A DNA stretch of 64,000 nucleotides from Alphaproteobacteria bacterium. Its GTDB lineage: Bacteria; Pseudomonadota; Alphaproteobacteria; Rhizobiales; Rhizobiaceae. The stretch is from NCBI GenBank assembly GCA_018823835.1, contig JAHJHT010000013.1, forward strand, positions 868,001 to 932,000. Direction: 5' to 3'. The stretch's first letter is position 1. Each line of letters begins with the position of its first letter. The notes beneath the pieces are model-generated. The model saw only the letters and a program-made list of their open reading frames with translations. It had not been told where the DNA came from and did no database searches. Below are positions 9,572 through 18,996 of the stretch, piece after piece. The position numbers and the translations under genes were made by a program.

Positions 9572-11404
9572 ATGACTAAAACAGCCGAACCGGGGAAAAA
9601 GGATTCCGAACCCGCGTCGGATGTCGACCAGTACATGGTCAAGGATCCGGAACAATTTGCGCTCAACCTCGCCCGCATGGTCGAGCAGGCCGGCAAGGCG
9701 GCTTCCGCATGGGCGGGCCCGCGCGAGAAGGGCGAGGTGCGCGACACCGCCGCCGAGCCGATGGCCGACATGGTCAAGACCTTCTCCAAGGTGACCGAGT
9801 ACTGGCTGTCCGATCCCGCGCGGGCACTCGAGGCGCAGACGCGGCTGTTTTCGGGCTATCTGGAAGTCTGGGGCAATGCCATCAACCGCGTGAGCTCCGG
9901 CGAGGAACAGCCCGGCTCGGTGAAACCCGACCCTCGCGACAAGCGCTTTAACGACCCCGAATGGGGCCGCAACGCGTTCTTCGACTTTCTCAAGCAGGTC
10001 TATCTGGTGACCTCGCGCTGGGCCGGCGACCTCGTGGAGAACGCCGAAGGGCTCGACGAGCACACCCGCCAGAAGGCCAATTTCTACGTCAAGCAGGTTT
10101 CCAACGCGATCTCGCCGTCGAACTTCATCCTGACCAACCCGGAGTTGTTCCGCGAAACCATCGCCAGCAACGGCGAGAATCTCGTGCGCGGCATGAAGAT
10201 GCTGGCCGAGGACATCACAGCCGGCAAAGGCGACCTCAAGCTCAGGCAGGCGGACGATTCGCGCTTCGAGGTCGGCAAGAACATCGCCGTCAGCCCTGGC
10301 AAGGTGGTCGGACGCAGCGACGTCGCCGAAATCATCCAGTACGACGCGGCCACCGACACCGTACTCAAGCGGCCTCTGCTCATCTGCCCGCCCTGGATCA
10401 ACAAGTTCTACATCCTCGACCTAAACCCGGACAAATCCTTCATCCGATGGGCGGTCGAGCAGGGTCATACCGTTTTCGTCGTCTCGTGGGTCAACCCGGA
10501 CAAGCGCCACGGCACCAAGGACTGGGAAGCCTATATCCGCGAGGGGCTGCAATACGCACTCGATACAATCGAGGCCTCGACCGGCGAGCGCGAGGTCAAT
10601 GTGATCGGCTATTGCGTCGGCGGGACGCTGCTTGCCGCGGGCCTTTCGCTGATGGCGCAGGAGGGCGACGACCGCATCCGCTCGGCAACGCTCTTCACCA
10701 CCCAGGTCGACTTCACCTATGCCGGCGACCTCAAGGTTTTCGTCGACGAGGACCAGGTGGCGGCCGTCGAGCGCTCGATGACCGAAAAGGGCTATCTCGA
10801 CGGCACCAAGATGGCGACGGCCTTCAACATGCTTCGCTCGGGCGACCTGATCTGGCCCTATGTCGTCAACAACTACATGCGCGGCAAGGATCCCCTGCCC
10901 TTCGACCTGCTCTACTGGAACGCCGATTCCACCCGCATGGCCGCAGCCAACCATTCTTTCTATCTGCGCAATTGCTACCTCGACAACACGCTGTCCCAGG
11001 GCAAGATGGAAATCGCCGGGCACAGGCTCTCGCTCGCCGACATCAAGATCCCCGTCTACAATCTCTCCACCAAGGAAGACCACATTGCGCCGGCACGCTC
11101 GGTCTTCGTCGGCTGCCAGTATTTCGGCGGTCCGGTCGAGTTCGTGATGGCGGGCTCCGGCCACATCGCCGGGGTGGTCAACCCGCCTGCCCTGAAGAAA
11201 TACCAGTACTGGACCGATGGAAAGCCGGTCGGAGATTTCGACGAATGGGTAGCCGGGGCGACGGAAACCGCCGGTTCCTGGTGGCCGCATTGGCAGAAAT
11301 GGATCGAGGCCATGGACGATCGCCGGGTCAAGGCACGCAAGCCGGGCAAGGGTGTTAAGGTGCTCGGCGACGCACCGGGAAGCTACGTCCGGGTGCGTGT
11401 CTAG
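9572..11404 (+). CDS. phaC: Class I poly(R)-hydroxyalkanoate synthase
   Basis: Polymerises (R)-3-hydroxyacyl-CoA to storage polyester at the granule surface. The 610-aa protein has the PhaC N-terminal domain (about residues 100-270) and the alpha/beta-hydrolase catalytic core: lipase-like box GYCVGG with the nucleophilic Cys, Asp in STKEDHIAP, His in GSGHIAGVVNPP. Length fits class I enzymes, which need no PhaE or PhaR partner. A strong site AAGGAGG precedes the ATG by about 15 bases. No phaA, phaB, phasin or phaZ gene is in the window. Confidence 0.97.
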   Translation: MTKTAEPGKKDSEPASDVDQYMVKDPEQFALNLARMVEQAGKAASAWAGPREKGEVRDTAAEPMADMVKTFSKVTEYWLSDPARALEAQTRLFSGYLEVWGNAINRVSSGEEQPGSVKPDPRDKRFNDPEWGRNAFFDFLKQVYLVTSRWAGDLVENAEGLDEHTRQKANFYVKQVSNAISPSNFILTNPELFRETIASNGENLVRGMKMLAEDITAGKGDLKLRQADDSRFEVGKNIAVSPGKVVGRSDVAEIIQYDAATDTVLKRPLLICPPWINKFYILDLNPDKSFIRWAVEQGHTVFVVSWVNPDKRHGTKDWEAYIREGLQYALDTIEASTGEREVNVIGYCVGGTLLAAGLSLMAQEGDDRIRSATLFTTQVDFTYAGDLKVFVDEDQVAAVERSMTEKGYLDGTKMATAFNMLRSGDLIWPYVVNNYMRGKDPLPFDLLYWNADSTRMAAANHSFYLRNCYLDNTLSQGKMEIAGHRLSLADIKIPVYNLSTKEDHIAPARSVFVGCQYFGGPVEFVMAGSGHIAGVVNPPALKKYQYWTDGKPVGDFDEWVAGATETAGSWWPHWQKWIEAMDDRRVKARKPGKGVKVLGDAPGSYVRVRV

Positions 11405-11615
11405 CCGTTAGCGGGCACAATTGACCCGGCCGCCAAACTGCGCGAAGGGTGGCCAGCGCCATCTTGATATGGTCTTATTTCGTGCCTAGCCCCATACTGG
11501 GGTGACATTGAGGATTCGCAAGCCGCCTTTCGGTGGCATGCCGCCGTTGCCGGCGCGACCGGCCGCCCGTCTGGCGCACGTCGCAGGGCCGGCAAGAACG
11601 AGTAGGGGAAACAGG

Positions 11616-12707
11616 TTGAAACCAGGAGCGCGTCAGGCGATCGGGACACGCCACCTTATTCTGGCTGGTCTGCTTTCTGCCTTGCTCGCATCCTGTTCCT
11701 CGACCGCCGATCCCACTCTCGAACTCACCGCACCCTCCTATAGTGACGCTGGCGCGCCCAACCTGGCGGTCGCGGCCGTCGATGGAGAGGCTGGCGAGGG
11801 CGACGTCTCGCTGCCGCAGGAAGTCGCAGCCGCGCCTGCCGCAAAACCGGACGAGGAGCCGTCGGCAACCACGGCACAGGCACCCGCTCCTGCCAAGCCC
11901 CTGATCGCCGGCATCGGCGCGGAAAGGGCTGAACCGAAGGGCGCGGCCTCGGTACCGGTCCCCGGGGGCGGCGACTTTCTCGACAATGGCGGCCCCGTCC
12001 TGACAGCCGGCGAAATGCCGGACGCGCCTATCGCACCGAAGAAGAAGAGCTTCCTGTCGTCCTTCTTCGGCGCCACCCCGGCACAAGCTGAACCCGAAAA
12101 GCCCGCACAGCAAAAGCCGCTGGTGGCAATTGCCAAGCAGGCCGAGCCCAAGCCCGAAAAGCCGGTGCGTACCGCCTCGCTCGACAGCGACGGGGATACT
12201 GGCGGCGACTTCGCCCTGCCCGGCGTGCGCACGACCAACCTCTTCGAGATCAAGCGCAAGTCCGGCCTCGACGATGTCAGCGACATCGATGTCCACGAGG
12301 ACGAGGACGGCTCGCCGGTCGTGCTGGCTTCGGCCGCCGGCTTGGCACGGCTTGCGCCCAACGGCCTGCTGAAGCAGCGCGAGACGGTCGACGTCGCCTG
12401 CCTGAAACCTGCCCTGGTCCGTGTGCTGAAGAAGGTCGAGCGCCACTACGGCAAGAAGATGGTCGTTACATCCGGCTACCGCAGCCCCTCCTACAACCGC
12501 AAGGTCAACGGCGCGAAAAAATCCCAGCACATGTACTGCGCGGCGGCCGACGTTCAGGTCCCGGGTGTCAGCAAGTGGGAACTCGCCAAGTTCGTACGCG
12601 CCATGCCCGGCCGCGGCGGCGTCGGCACCTACTGTCATACCGAATCGGTACACATCGACATCGGACCGGAGCGCGACTGGAACTGGAAGTGCCGTCGCCG
12701 CAGCTAG
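11616..12707 (+). CDS. YcbK-like (DUF882/peptidase M15A) lipoprotein, probable TTG start
   Basis: Envelope protein of the D-Ala-D-Ala carboxypeptidase-like M15A/DUF882 family, likely acting on peptidoglycan. I place the start at TTG 11616: it follows AGGGGAAACAGG and gives a short lipoprotein signal (MKPGARQ, hydrophobic LILAGLLSALLA, lipobox LLASC). A GTG at 11502 is in frame but would bury that signal behind 38 residues. A long low-complexity Pro/Ala/Lys linker (about residues 30-210) precedes the C-terminal domain with SGYRSPSYNRKVNG, the metal-site segment SQHMYCAAAD and VHIDIGPERDWNW. Mature length is about 340 aa, longer than E. coli YcbK because of the linker. Confidence 0.82.
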   Translation: MKPGARQAIGTRHLILAGLLSALLASCSSTADPTLELTAPSYSDAGAPNLAVAAVDGEAGEGDVSLPQEVAAAPAAKPDEEPSATTAQAPAPAKPLIAGIGAERAEPKGAASVPVPGGGDFLDNGGPVLTAGEMPDAPIAPKKKSFLSSFFGATPAQAEPEKPAQQKPLVAIAKQAEPKPEKPVRTASLDSDGDTGGDFALPGVRTTNLFEIKRKSGLDDVSDIDVHEDEDGSPVVLASAAGLARLAPNGLLKQRETVDVACLKPALVRVLKKVERHYGKKMVVTSGYRSPSYNRKVNGAKKSQHMYCAAADVQVPGVSKWELAKFVRAMPGRGGVGTYCHTESVHIDIGPERDWNWKCRRRS

Positions 12708-12840
12708 CGCGACTCTGGGCACGGTCGCTGCCCGCCCGATGCAAATCCGTCGCAGGGACACATCGAAAAAGTTTGTGTTTGCCTGCGTTTCACGGGTTGC
12801 CGCATCGCCGCAACGCAATTATAACCCGCCTCGTCTGAGC

Positions 12841-12915
12841 GCGCCCATCGTCTAGCGGTTAGGACACCGCCCTTTCACGGCGGTAACAGGGGTTCGATTC
12901 CCCTTGGGCGTACCA
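12841..12915 (+). tRNA. tRNA-Glu (anticodon TTC)
   Basis: 75-nt cloverleaf with CCA encoded. The anticodon stem CCGCC/GGCGG closes the loop CTTTCAC, giving anticodon TTC. D-arm TCTAGCGGTTAGGA and T-arm AGGGGTTCGATTCCCCT are intact. The acceptor stem pairs except for a G1-U72 wobble. Confidence 0.97.
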
Positions 12916-13031
12916 GACATTTTCCAGTCCATTCTCTATGCTGACCAGGTCGCGCGCAGCGGCGCGCATTTCCGTCTGCCGATCGGTCACCTGGCCCGCC
13001 GCGCGGCTGGCTGGCGAAGTAGCCCTCGGCT

Positions 13032-14771
13032 TCAGTCCCCGTCCTCGTTGGCGCGCTGGTATTCCGCCTCGCGCTCGCCGGCGATGCGCGTGCGGATCAG
13101 CTCGCTTGTATAGCCGTACTCACCGAGCGCCCGGCCAGCGAGTTGCAAGCCGGCCTCGATGGCGTCGGGAATGACGAAGCTGGCGCCAGCCTTGGCCAGC
13201 CTGCGGGCATGTTCGGAATCGCTCGCCCGCGCAAGGATCGGCGCGTCGGCCCGCAACTGCCGGACGCCTGTCACGATCCGCTCGGCGTCCGCGGGATCGT
13301 CCACCGTGACGACGAAGAGCCGCGCCTCGGCTGCCCCTGCCTTCAGCAGGATTTCGGGCCGCGAGGCATCCCCGAGATAGATGCGCACCCCAAGTTCGCG
13401 CTCGCGCGCCACCACGCCGGCATTGCGCTCCAGCGCGACGATCTCGGTTTCCTCGACCTCGAGTATCCGGGCAATCGTGTGCCCGACGCGGCCATAGCCG
13501 GCAATCACGACATGGTCCGACAGGCCGGCGAAATCCTCGAGGCCGGCGGCCGGGCTTGGCTCCGGCTCCCGCCTCGCCGCCTGGGCACGGCCAAGCCGGG
13601 CAAGAATCGGCGCCAGCATCATCGACAGGCCGGCAATGACGCTGACGATGGTCACCGTCTGACCGTCGAGCGCGCCTGCGGCACCTGCGGTCTGGACAAC
13701 GACGAAGGCGAACTCGCCCGCCGGCGCCAGCAGGAAGGCCGCTTCCAGCGACATCGGCGCGCCGCCTGCAAAAAGCCGGCAGGCGGCGAAGGCGACGACG
13801 CCCTTGATCAGCAGCAGACCGACCAGCCCGCCAAGAACCGCCGGCAGGTGCTGCCAGGCGCCGGCGAGATCGAGTCCCATGCCGACCGTCATGAAGAACA
13901 GGCCAAGCAGCAGTCCCTTGAACGGCTCGATGTCGACTTCTGTCTGGTGCTTGAACTCGGTCTCGCCGAGCAACAGGCCGGCCAGGAAGGCGCCGAGCGG
14001 CAGCGACAGGCCGGCGCCCGCGGTGATGACGGCGCCGCCGATGACGGTGAGAAGCGTGATGCCCATCAGGAAGTCGCGCCCGCCGGCCCGCGCGGCCAGG
14101 CGAAATGCATCCTTGAGGACGAAGCGGCCGACCAGGAAAATCGCCGCCACCGCCAACACGCCCTTGACCAGGGCCTCGGCCAGCACAGTCACCAGTCCGG
14201 CGTCGCTGTCGCGGCCGAGAAAGCCGACCAGGATGAGGATTGGCGCGACCATCAGGTCCTGGAATAGCAGCACGGCAAGTGCTGTGCGGCCGACCGGCTG
14301 GGTCGCCCGCTTCTCGTCGGTCAACACCTGCATGACGATTGCCGTGGAAGAGAGCGCGAGCGCCAGGCCGACAGCAATCGCCGCGGGAACGGTCGCGCCG
14401 GTCACCACGGCGGCGCCGCCGATCAGCACGGCGCTGATTCCGGCCTGCAGGCCACCGGCACCCAGCACCGCCCGGCGCAATGCCCACAGTCTCTCGAAGG
14501 AGAGTTCTAGGCCGAGGAGGAACAACAGGAACAGTACGCCCAGCTCTGCGAAGGGTTCGGCGGCGGCGGGATCGGCGATCGAAACGTAAGACAACAGCGG
14601 AAAGGCCTTGGCCAACGTGCCGATTCCGAAGGGCCCGAGTGCCACGCCGGCAAGCAGGAAGCCGAGCACGGCCGGCACGCGGGCAAGGCGCAGCACGGGT
14701 ATGACGATGCCAGCCGCCACCAGGAAGACGATCGCGTCGTTCAGCCATATGTCGTGTGTCGTGGTCTCCAC
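13032..14771 (-). CDS. Kef-type monovalent cation:proton antiporter (CPA2)
   Basis: 579-aa inner-membrane transporter. About residues 10-385 form the Na+/H+ exchanger domain with some 12 hydrophobic segments, including ALSSTAIVMQVL and AFLLAPAGEFAFVV. After a short linker a cytoplasmic TrkA-N Rossmann domain begins at HVVIAGYGRVGHTIARIL (about residue 430). This matches KefB/KefC and YbaL potassium-efflux systems, which exchange K+ for H+ and are gated by nucleotide or glutathione adducts; no KefF/KefG ancillary subunit is adjacent, so the ligand and ion specificity are not known. Confidence 0.9.
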   Translation of the reverse strand: METTTHDIWLNDAIVFLVAAGIVIPVLRLARVPAVLGFLLAGVALGPFGIGTLAKAFPLLSYVSIADPAAAEPFAELGVLFLLFLLGLELSFERLWALRRAVLGAGGLQAGISAVLIGGAAVVTGATVPAAIAVGLALALSSTAIVMQVLTDEKRATQPVGRTALAVLLFQDLMVAPILILVGFLGRDSDAGLVTVLAEALVKGVLAVAAIFLVGRFVLKDAFRLAARAGGRDFLMGITLLTVIGGAVITAGAGLSLPLGAFLAGLLLGETEFKHQTEVDIEPFKGLLLGLFFMTVGMGLDLAGAWQHLPAVLGGLVGLLLIKGVVAFAACRLFAGGAPMSLEAAFLLAPAGEFAFVVVQTAGAAGALDGQTVTIVSVIAGLSMMLAPILARLGRAQAARREPEPSPAAGLEDFAGLSDHVVIAGYGRVGHTIARILEVEETEIVALERNAGVVARERELGVRIYLGDASRPEILLKAGAAEARLFVVTVDDPADAERIVTGVRQLRADAPILARASDSEHARRLAKAGASFVIPDAIEAGLQLAGRALGEYGYTSELIRTRIAGEREAEYQRANEDGD

Positions 14772-14892
14772 GCCCGCCCTTCCCGGCCTGATTGGTCCCG
14801 TCTCATCCGATGCGCGGCTTTGCGGCGGCGGGGGACTCCTTTGCAGCCTGAGGCTGTGCTATTGCAGAAGCCATTGCAATGGAGACTTGACG

Positions 14893-15066
14893 ATGCGACG
14901 CATGGCCTACTTCACCTTGTTGCCCCTGATGATGCTTGCCGCCTGCCAGAGTACCGCGCCGCAGCAGAACGGCAACCGCGCCTGCACGCAGCGCGAGAGC
15001 GATGCGGGTTCGTGCAACCGCAGTGAGTCGCTGTCGTCGTTTCCCGAACTCGCCAACGTCAACTAG
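14893..15066 (+). CDS. 57-aa putative lipoprotein
   Basis: Short reading frame with a clear lipoprotein signal: MRRMAYFTLLPLMML followed by lipobox LAAC, then a 40-residue mature peptide with two further cysteines (RACTQ, GSCNRSES) that could form a disulfide. A GGAGA ribosome site lies 5' of the ATG. Similar tiny lipoproteins are common in rhizobia; no function is known. It stands alone between the divergent antiporter gene and map. Confidence 0.65.
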   Translation: MRRMAYFTLLPLMMLAACQSTAPQQNGNRACTQRESDAGSCNRSESLSSFPELANVN

Positions 15067-15220
15067 GGCCGTCCGAACCTCACTTGCTACCTGGCCCGGC
15101 GGAGAAGGATCTGCCGGGCGCCCGGATCGAGTTTGGACTTGAACGCGCGGCTCGCAAGTGCCAAATCTGGCCCAACCGGGCTTGCCCAGAACGAGCCCAA
15201 CAGACGAACCGGATCTTCCG

Positions 15221-16048
15221 ATGACCACCTATCTCGACGCCACAACGGCTCCGCTGCGCAACACCGGCCAGATCCGCCTCTACGGCGAGGAAGGCTTTGA
15301 AGGCATGCGCAAGGCGAGCGCCATCACCGCCGCTTGCCTCGACGAACTGGTCGACAGGGTGGCCCCCGGCGTGACGACCGAGGCAATCGACCGTTTCGTC
15401 TACGAATACGGCATGGACCACGGCGCAATCCCCGCGACGCTCAACTACCGTGGCTACACCAAGTCGTCCTGCACCTCGATCAACCACGTGGTCTGCCACG
15501 GCATTCCCGACAACAAGCCGCTCAAGGAAGGCGACATCGTCAACATTGACGTGACCTTCATCCTCGACGGCTGGCACGGCGATTCCAGCCGCATGTACCC
15601 GGTCGGCCCGATCAAGCGTGCGGCCGAACGGCTGCTCGAGGTGACGCATGAATGCCTGATGCGCGGCATCGCGGCGATCAGGCCCGGTGCACGCACCGGC
15701 GCTATCGGGGCGGCGATCCAGTCCTACGCGGAAGCCGAACGCTGCTCGGTGGTGCGCGATTTCTGCGGCCACGGCGTCGGGCAGCTGTTCCATGACGCGC
15801 CAAACATCCTGCATTACGGCAGCGCGACCGACGGCGTCGAGATGCGTGAGGGCATGATCTTCACCGTCGAGCCGATGATCAATCTCGGCCGCCCGCATGT
15901 GAAGGTGCTGTCGGACGGCTGGACCGCCGTCACGCGCGACCGCTCGCTCTCCGCGCAGTACGAGCACACGATCGGCGTCACCGCCGACGGCTGCGAAATC
16001 TTCACGCTTTCGCCGAAAGGGCTCGACCGGCCGGGCCTGCCCTCCTAG
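15221..16048 (+). CDS. map: Type I methionine aminopeptidase
   Basis: Removes N-terminal Met from nascent proteins. All five metal ligands are visible: Asp in VNIDVTF and Asp in WHGDSSRM, His in CGHGVGQLFHD, Glu in FTVEPMIN and Glu in QYEHTIGV. The ATG at 15221 (MTTYLDATTAP) matches the usual rhizobial N-terminus and gives 275 aa; an in-frame ATG at 15158 would add 21 residues rich in Pro and is less likely. radC follows 56 bp downstream on the same strand. Confidence 0.95.
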   Translation: MTTYLDATTAPLRNTGQIRLYGEEGFEGMRKASAITAACLDELVDRVAPGVTTEAIDRFVYEYGMDHGAIPATLNYRGYTKSSCTSINHVVCHGIPDNKPLKEGDIVNIDVTFILDGWHGDSSRMYPVGPIKRAAERLLEVTHECLMRGIAAIRPGARTGAIGAAIQSYAEAERCSVVRDFCGHGVGQLFHDAPNILHYGSATDGVEMREGMIFTVEPMINLGRPHVKVLSDGWTAVTRDRSLSAQYEHTIGVTADGCEIFTLSPKGLDRPGLPS

Positions 16049-16104
16049 TATTTCGCCGTTGAGCGGCAGTCTTGTGCCGCACTCTGTTCACGGCGTGTCT
16101 TTGC

Positions 16105-16863
16105 ATGGCGGACGAAGTCGAAGACGAGCGGGGCTTTTTCGGCGAGCAGCCGGCTGTTGCAGTCGGCAAAGTTCATACCGGACAAGAAAAGCCGCATTAT
16201 CTGGGACATCGCGAGCGGCTGCGCGAACGCTTTCTTGCGTCGCACTCCGGCGACGGCTTCGCCGACTACGAGTTGCTTGAACTCATCCTGTTCCGGCTGA
16301 TACCGCGGGCGGACACCAAGCCGGTCGCCAAGGCACTACTCGCGCGCTTCGGCTCGCTGTCGCAGGTTCTCGGCGCTCCGGTCCCCCTGCTTTGCGAGGT
16401 CAAGGGCGTCGGGCCTTCCGTGGCGCTCGACCTCAAGGTCGTGGCAGCTGCCGGCCGGCGCATGGCACGTGGCGAGATCAGCACCCGCGAACTCCTGTCG
16501 TCGTGGAACAAGGTACTCGACTATTGTCGCGCCTCGATGGCCTTCGAAGAGCGCGAGCAGTTCCGCATCCTCTTCCTCGACAAGAAGAACGGCCTGATCG
16601 CCGACGAGGTGCAGCAGACCGGGACTGTCGACCACACGCCTGTCTATCCGCGCGAGGTGGTCAAGCGGGCGCTGGAACTGTCGTCCACGGCCATCATCCT
16701 CGTCCACAACCACCCGTCGGGCGACCCGACGCCGTCGCGCGCCGACATCGACATGACCAAGACCATCATCGAGACAGGCCGGCAGCTCGGCATTTCGGTG
16801 CATGACCACATCATCATCGGCAAGAACGGCTTTGCCAGCATGAAGGGCCTGCAGCTCATCTGA
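16105..16863 (+). CDS. radC: RadC family protein (JAMM/MPN+ domain)
   Basis: 252-aa member of the RadC family, historically linked to DNA repair although biochemical function is unsettled. It has a helix-hairpin-helix segment ([15 protein letters not shown]) and the C-terminal JAMM metalloprotease-like domain with [14 protein letters not shown] (H-x-H ... D) and an upstream Glu. The ATG at 16105 (MADEVEDE) is chosen over upstream GTG codons; its ribosome site is weak. It follows map and is closed by the hairpin at 16874-16902. Confidence 0.93.
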   Translation: MADEVEDERGFFGEQPAVAVGKVHTGQEKPHYLGHRERLRERFLASHSGDGFADYELLELILFRLIPRADTKPVAKALLARFGSLSQVLGAPVPLLCEVKGVGPSVALDLKVVAAAGRRMARGEISTRELLSSWNKVLDYCRASMAFEEREQFRILFLDKKNGLIADEVQQTGTVDHTPVYPREVVKRALELSSTAIILVHNHPSGDPTPSRADIDMTKTIIETGRQLGISVHDHIIIGKNGFASMKGLQLI

Positions 16864-16873
16864 TCCCGAAAGC

Positions 16874-16902
16874 AAAAAGGCCGCTCCAGAGAGCGGCCTT
16901 TT
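16874..16902. terminator. Bidirectional rho-independent terminator between radC and tig
   Basis: Perfect inverted repeat AAAAGGCCGCTC - CAGA - GAGCGGCCTTTT. With A and T runs at both ends it can terminate radC on the plus strand and tig on the minus strand; the two genes converge here. Confidence 0.93.
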
Positions 16903-16925
16903 CAGGAACGGGCAGAGCCGGAAGC

Positions 16926-18401
16926 CTATTCGGCGTCCTTGGCGGCAGCCTTTTTCTTCGGCGCGGCCTTCTTCTTCGGCTCATCGGCGCTGTCGGCATC
17001 GGCCTTCTTGGCAGCGGCCTTCTTCGGCGCGGCCTTCTTGGCCGGCTTGGCCGTTTCGGCCTCCTCGTCGTCGGCCATCAGCTCTTCCTTGGAGACCTTC
17101 TGGTCGGTGACCGTGATCTCCGCGAGCAGGTGGTCGATGACCTTTTCCTCGAACAGCGGTGCACGGATCGAGGAGATGGCGTTCGGGTTGGAGCGGTAGA
17201 ACTCGAAGGCTTCCTGCTGCTGATTGGCCGGGAAGCGGCGAACCGTCTCGAACAGGGCGCGCTGCACCTCGTCGTCGGCAACCGTCACACCGGCCTTGTC
17301 GCCGATCTCGGCGAGAACCAGACCGAGACGGACGCGGCGCTCTGCGAGCTTGGTGTACTCGGCACGGGCCTCTTCCTCGGTGGTCTCTTCGTCGGCAAAG
17401 GTGCGGCCGGCGGCCTCGAGGTCGCGGTTGACCTGATTCCAGATGTTGTCGAACTCGGCTTCGACGAGCTTGGACGGCGCTTCGAACTGGTAGGTCTGGT
17501 CGAGCTGGTCGAGCAGCTGGCGCTTGAGCTTCTGGCGCGTCATCTGGCCGAACTGGTTCTCGATCTGGCCGCGCACGATCTCGCGCAGCTTGTCGAGGCT
17601 CTCCAGGCCGAGCGACTTGGCCATCTCGTCGTTGATCTCGAGCTTGCCCGGCTTGGCGACTTCCTTGACCGTGACGTCGAAGGTTGCCTCGCGGCCGGCA
17701 AGATGCGGCGCGGAGTAGTTTTCCGGGAAGCTCACGGTGATCTGCTTCTCGTCACCCGCCTTGATGCCGACCAGCTGCTCCTCGAAACCTGGGATGAATT
17801 CCTTCGAGCCGATGACCAGCGGCTGGTCGACGCCTGCGCCGCCCTCGAAGGCCACGCCGTCGATCTTGCCAACATAGTCGATGGTAACGCGGTCGCCGTC
17901 GGCGGCCTTGCCATCCTTGGTCTCGTAGCTGCGCGACGATTCGGCGACGCGTGCCACCTGCTCGTCGATTTCGGAATCCGGAACGTCGAAGACCTGGCGG
18001 GTCACCGAGATGCCGGCAAAATCCTTGATCTCGATCGCCGGGATGACTTCGTAGGAAAGCTGGAACTCGAAGTCGGCGCCGCCGGCGAGGATCTTCTCGG
18101 CTTCCTTCTCGTCCTCGGTCATGGTGACTTCGGGCTGCATGGCGGCCTTCTCGCCGCGGTCGGCGATGATGTGGCGCGTCGAGTTGGACAGGATCTCGTT
18201 GACCACTTCGGCCATGAAGGACTTGCCGTAGACCTTGCGCAGGTGCGGGATCGGCACCTTGCCGGGACGGAAGCCGTTGATGCGGACCTTGGTCTTGGCG
18301 TCGTTCAGCCGCTCCATGAGCTTGGCTTCCATGTCGCCGGCCGGAACCGTGACCTTGATCTCGCGCTTCAGGCCGGAATTCAGAGTCTCGGTAACCTGCA
18401 T
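16926..18401 (-). CDS. tig: Trigger factor, with Lys/Ala-rich C-terminal tail
   Basis: Ribosome-bound chaperone and peptidyl-prolyl isomerase. Residues 1-110 form the ribosome-binding domain with the signature [12 protein letters not shown]-type PPIase domain follows (about 160-245, [25 protein letters not shown]); the rest is the chaperone domain. The last 45 residues form a low-complexity KKAAPKK-type tail rich in Lys, Ala, Glu and Asp, absent from E. coli TF (432 aa) but seen in rhizobial TFs; total 491 aa. Confidence 0.97.
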   Translation of the reverse strand: MQVTETLNSGLKREIKVTVPAGDMEAKLMERLNDAKTKVRINGFRPGKVPIPHLRKVYGKSFMAEVVNEILSNSTRHIIADRGEKAAMQPEVTMTEDEKEAEKILAGGADFEFQLSYEVIPAIEIKDFAGISVTRQVFDVPDSEIDEQVARVAESSRSYETKDGKAADGDRVTIDYVGKIDGVAFEGGAGVDQPLVIGSKEFIPGFEEQLVGIKAGDEKQITVSFPENYSAPHLAGREATFDVTVKEVAKPGKLEINDEMAKSLGLESLDKLREIVRGQIENQFGQMTRQKLKRQLLDQLDQTYQFEAPSKLVEAEFDNIWNQVNRDLEAAGRTFADEETTEEEARAEYTKLAERRVRLGLVLAEIGDKAGVTVADDEVQRALFETVRRFPANQQQEAFEFYRSNPNAISSIRAPLFEEKVIDHLLAEITVTDQKVSKEELMADDEEAETAKPAKKAAPKKAAAKKADADSADEPKKKAAPKKKAAAKDAE

Positions 18402-18760
18402 GTCAAAAAAACCTTTGTTTCCAAGAATCCGGCAACCTGCAACGGCTCCTTGCCGTTCAGCCTGCCGGAATATTCGTTGCCGGAGTGGCTTTAGAGGTGC
18501 GGGTGGAGCTTCCAGAGCCTACGGCGTCAGCCGAAGCGGCACCATGGGCCCAAAAGCACCCCGAAAATGTGCGTAAGTCTTTGTTTTTCCTGCTTCTTAC
18601 CACATTCACGGGAAGCGTATCGTTCTGTCCCGTCACATTTGTCACGCCTTTTGTCATAGCCGCGCCGAATTTTCAACTATCTTTGCACGGCAAAGCCTTG
18701 CGCAGCATAGAGGCCGCGAGATTGACAGAATGATGGCGACGTGGGATTGGGCGGGCTCCA
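18402..18760. other. Intergenic region between tig and tRNA-Leu
   Basis: 359 bp without a supportable gene. It must carry the tig promoter (minus strand) and the tRNA-Leu promoter (plus strand). AT-richer stretches are at 18585-18700. I see no strong hairpin or repeat. Confidence 0.5.
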
Positions 18761-18843
18761 GCGGGTATGGCGGAATTGGTAGACGCACCAGATTTAGGTT
18801 CTGGCGTGAAAACGTGGGGGTTCGAGTCCCTCTACCCGCACCA
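18761..18843 (+). tRNA. tRNA-Leu (anticodon TAG)
   Basis: 83-nt type II tRNA with CCA encoded. Acceptor GCGGGTA/TACCCGC pairs perfectly; anticodon stem CCAGA/TCTGG closes loop TTTAGGT, giving TAG. A short variable arm and T-arm GGGGGTTCGAGTCCCTC are present. Confidence 0.97.
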
Positions 18844-18996
18844 TATCGTGGGCCGAGACCACCGTCGTCTTCTACCGCAGCATGCGCCCAAACGCTCCTG
18901 GTATTCTTTTCCTCTACCGCCAATAGTGCTCACCCAAGGCGTGTTTGCGGGATAGTCGGTTCTGACGACATCGTTGGATTGTAGTATAGCGCCGAC

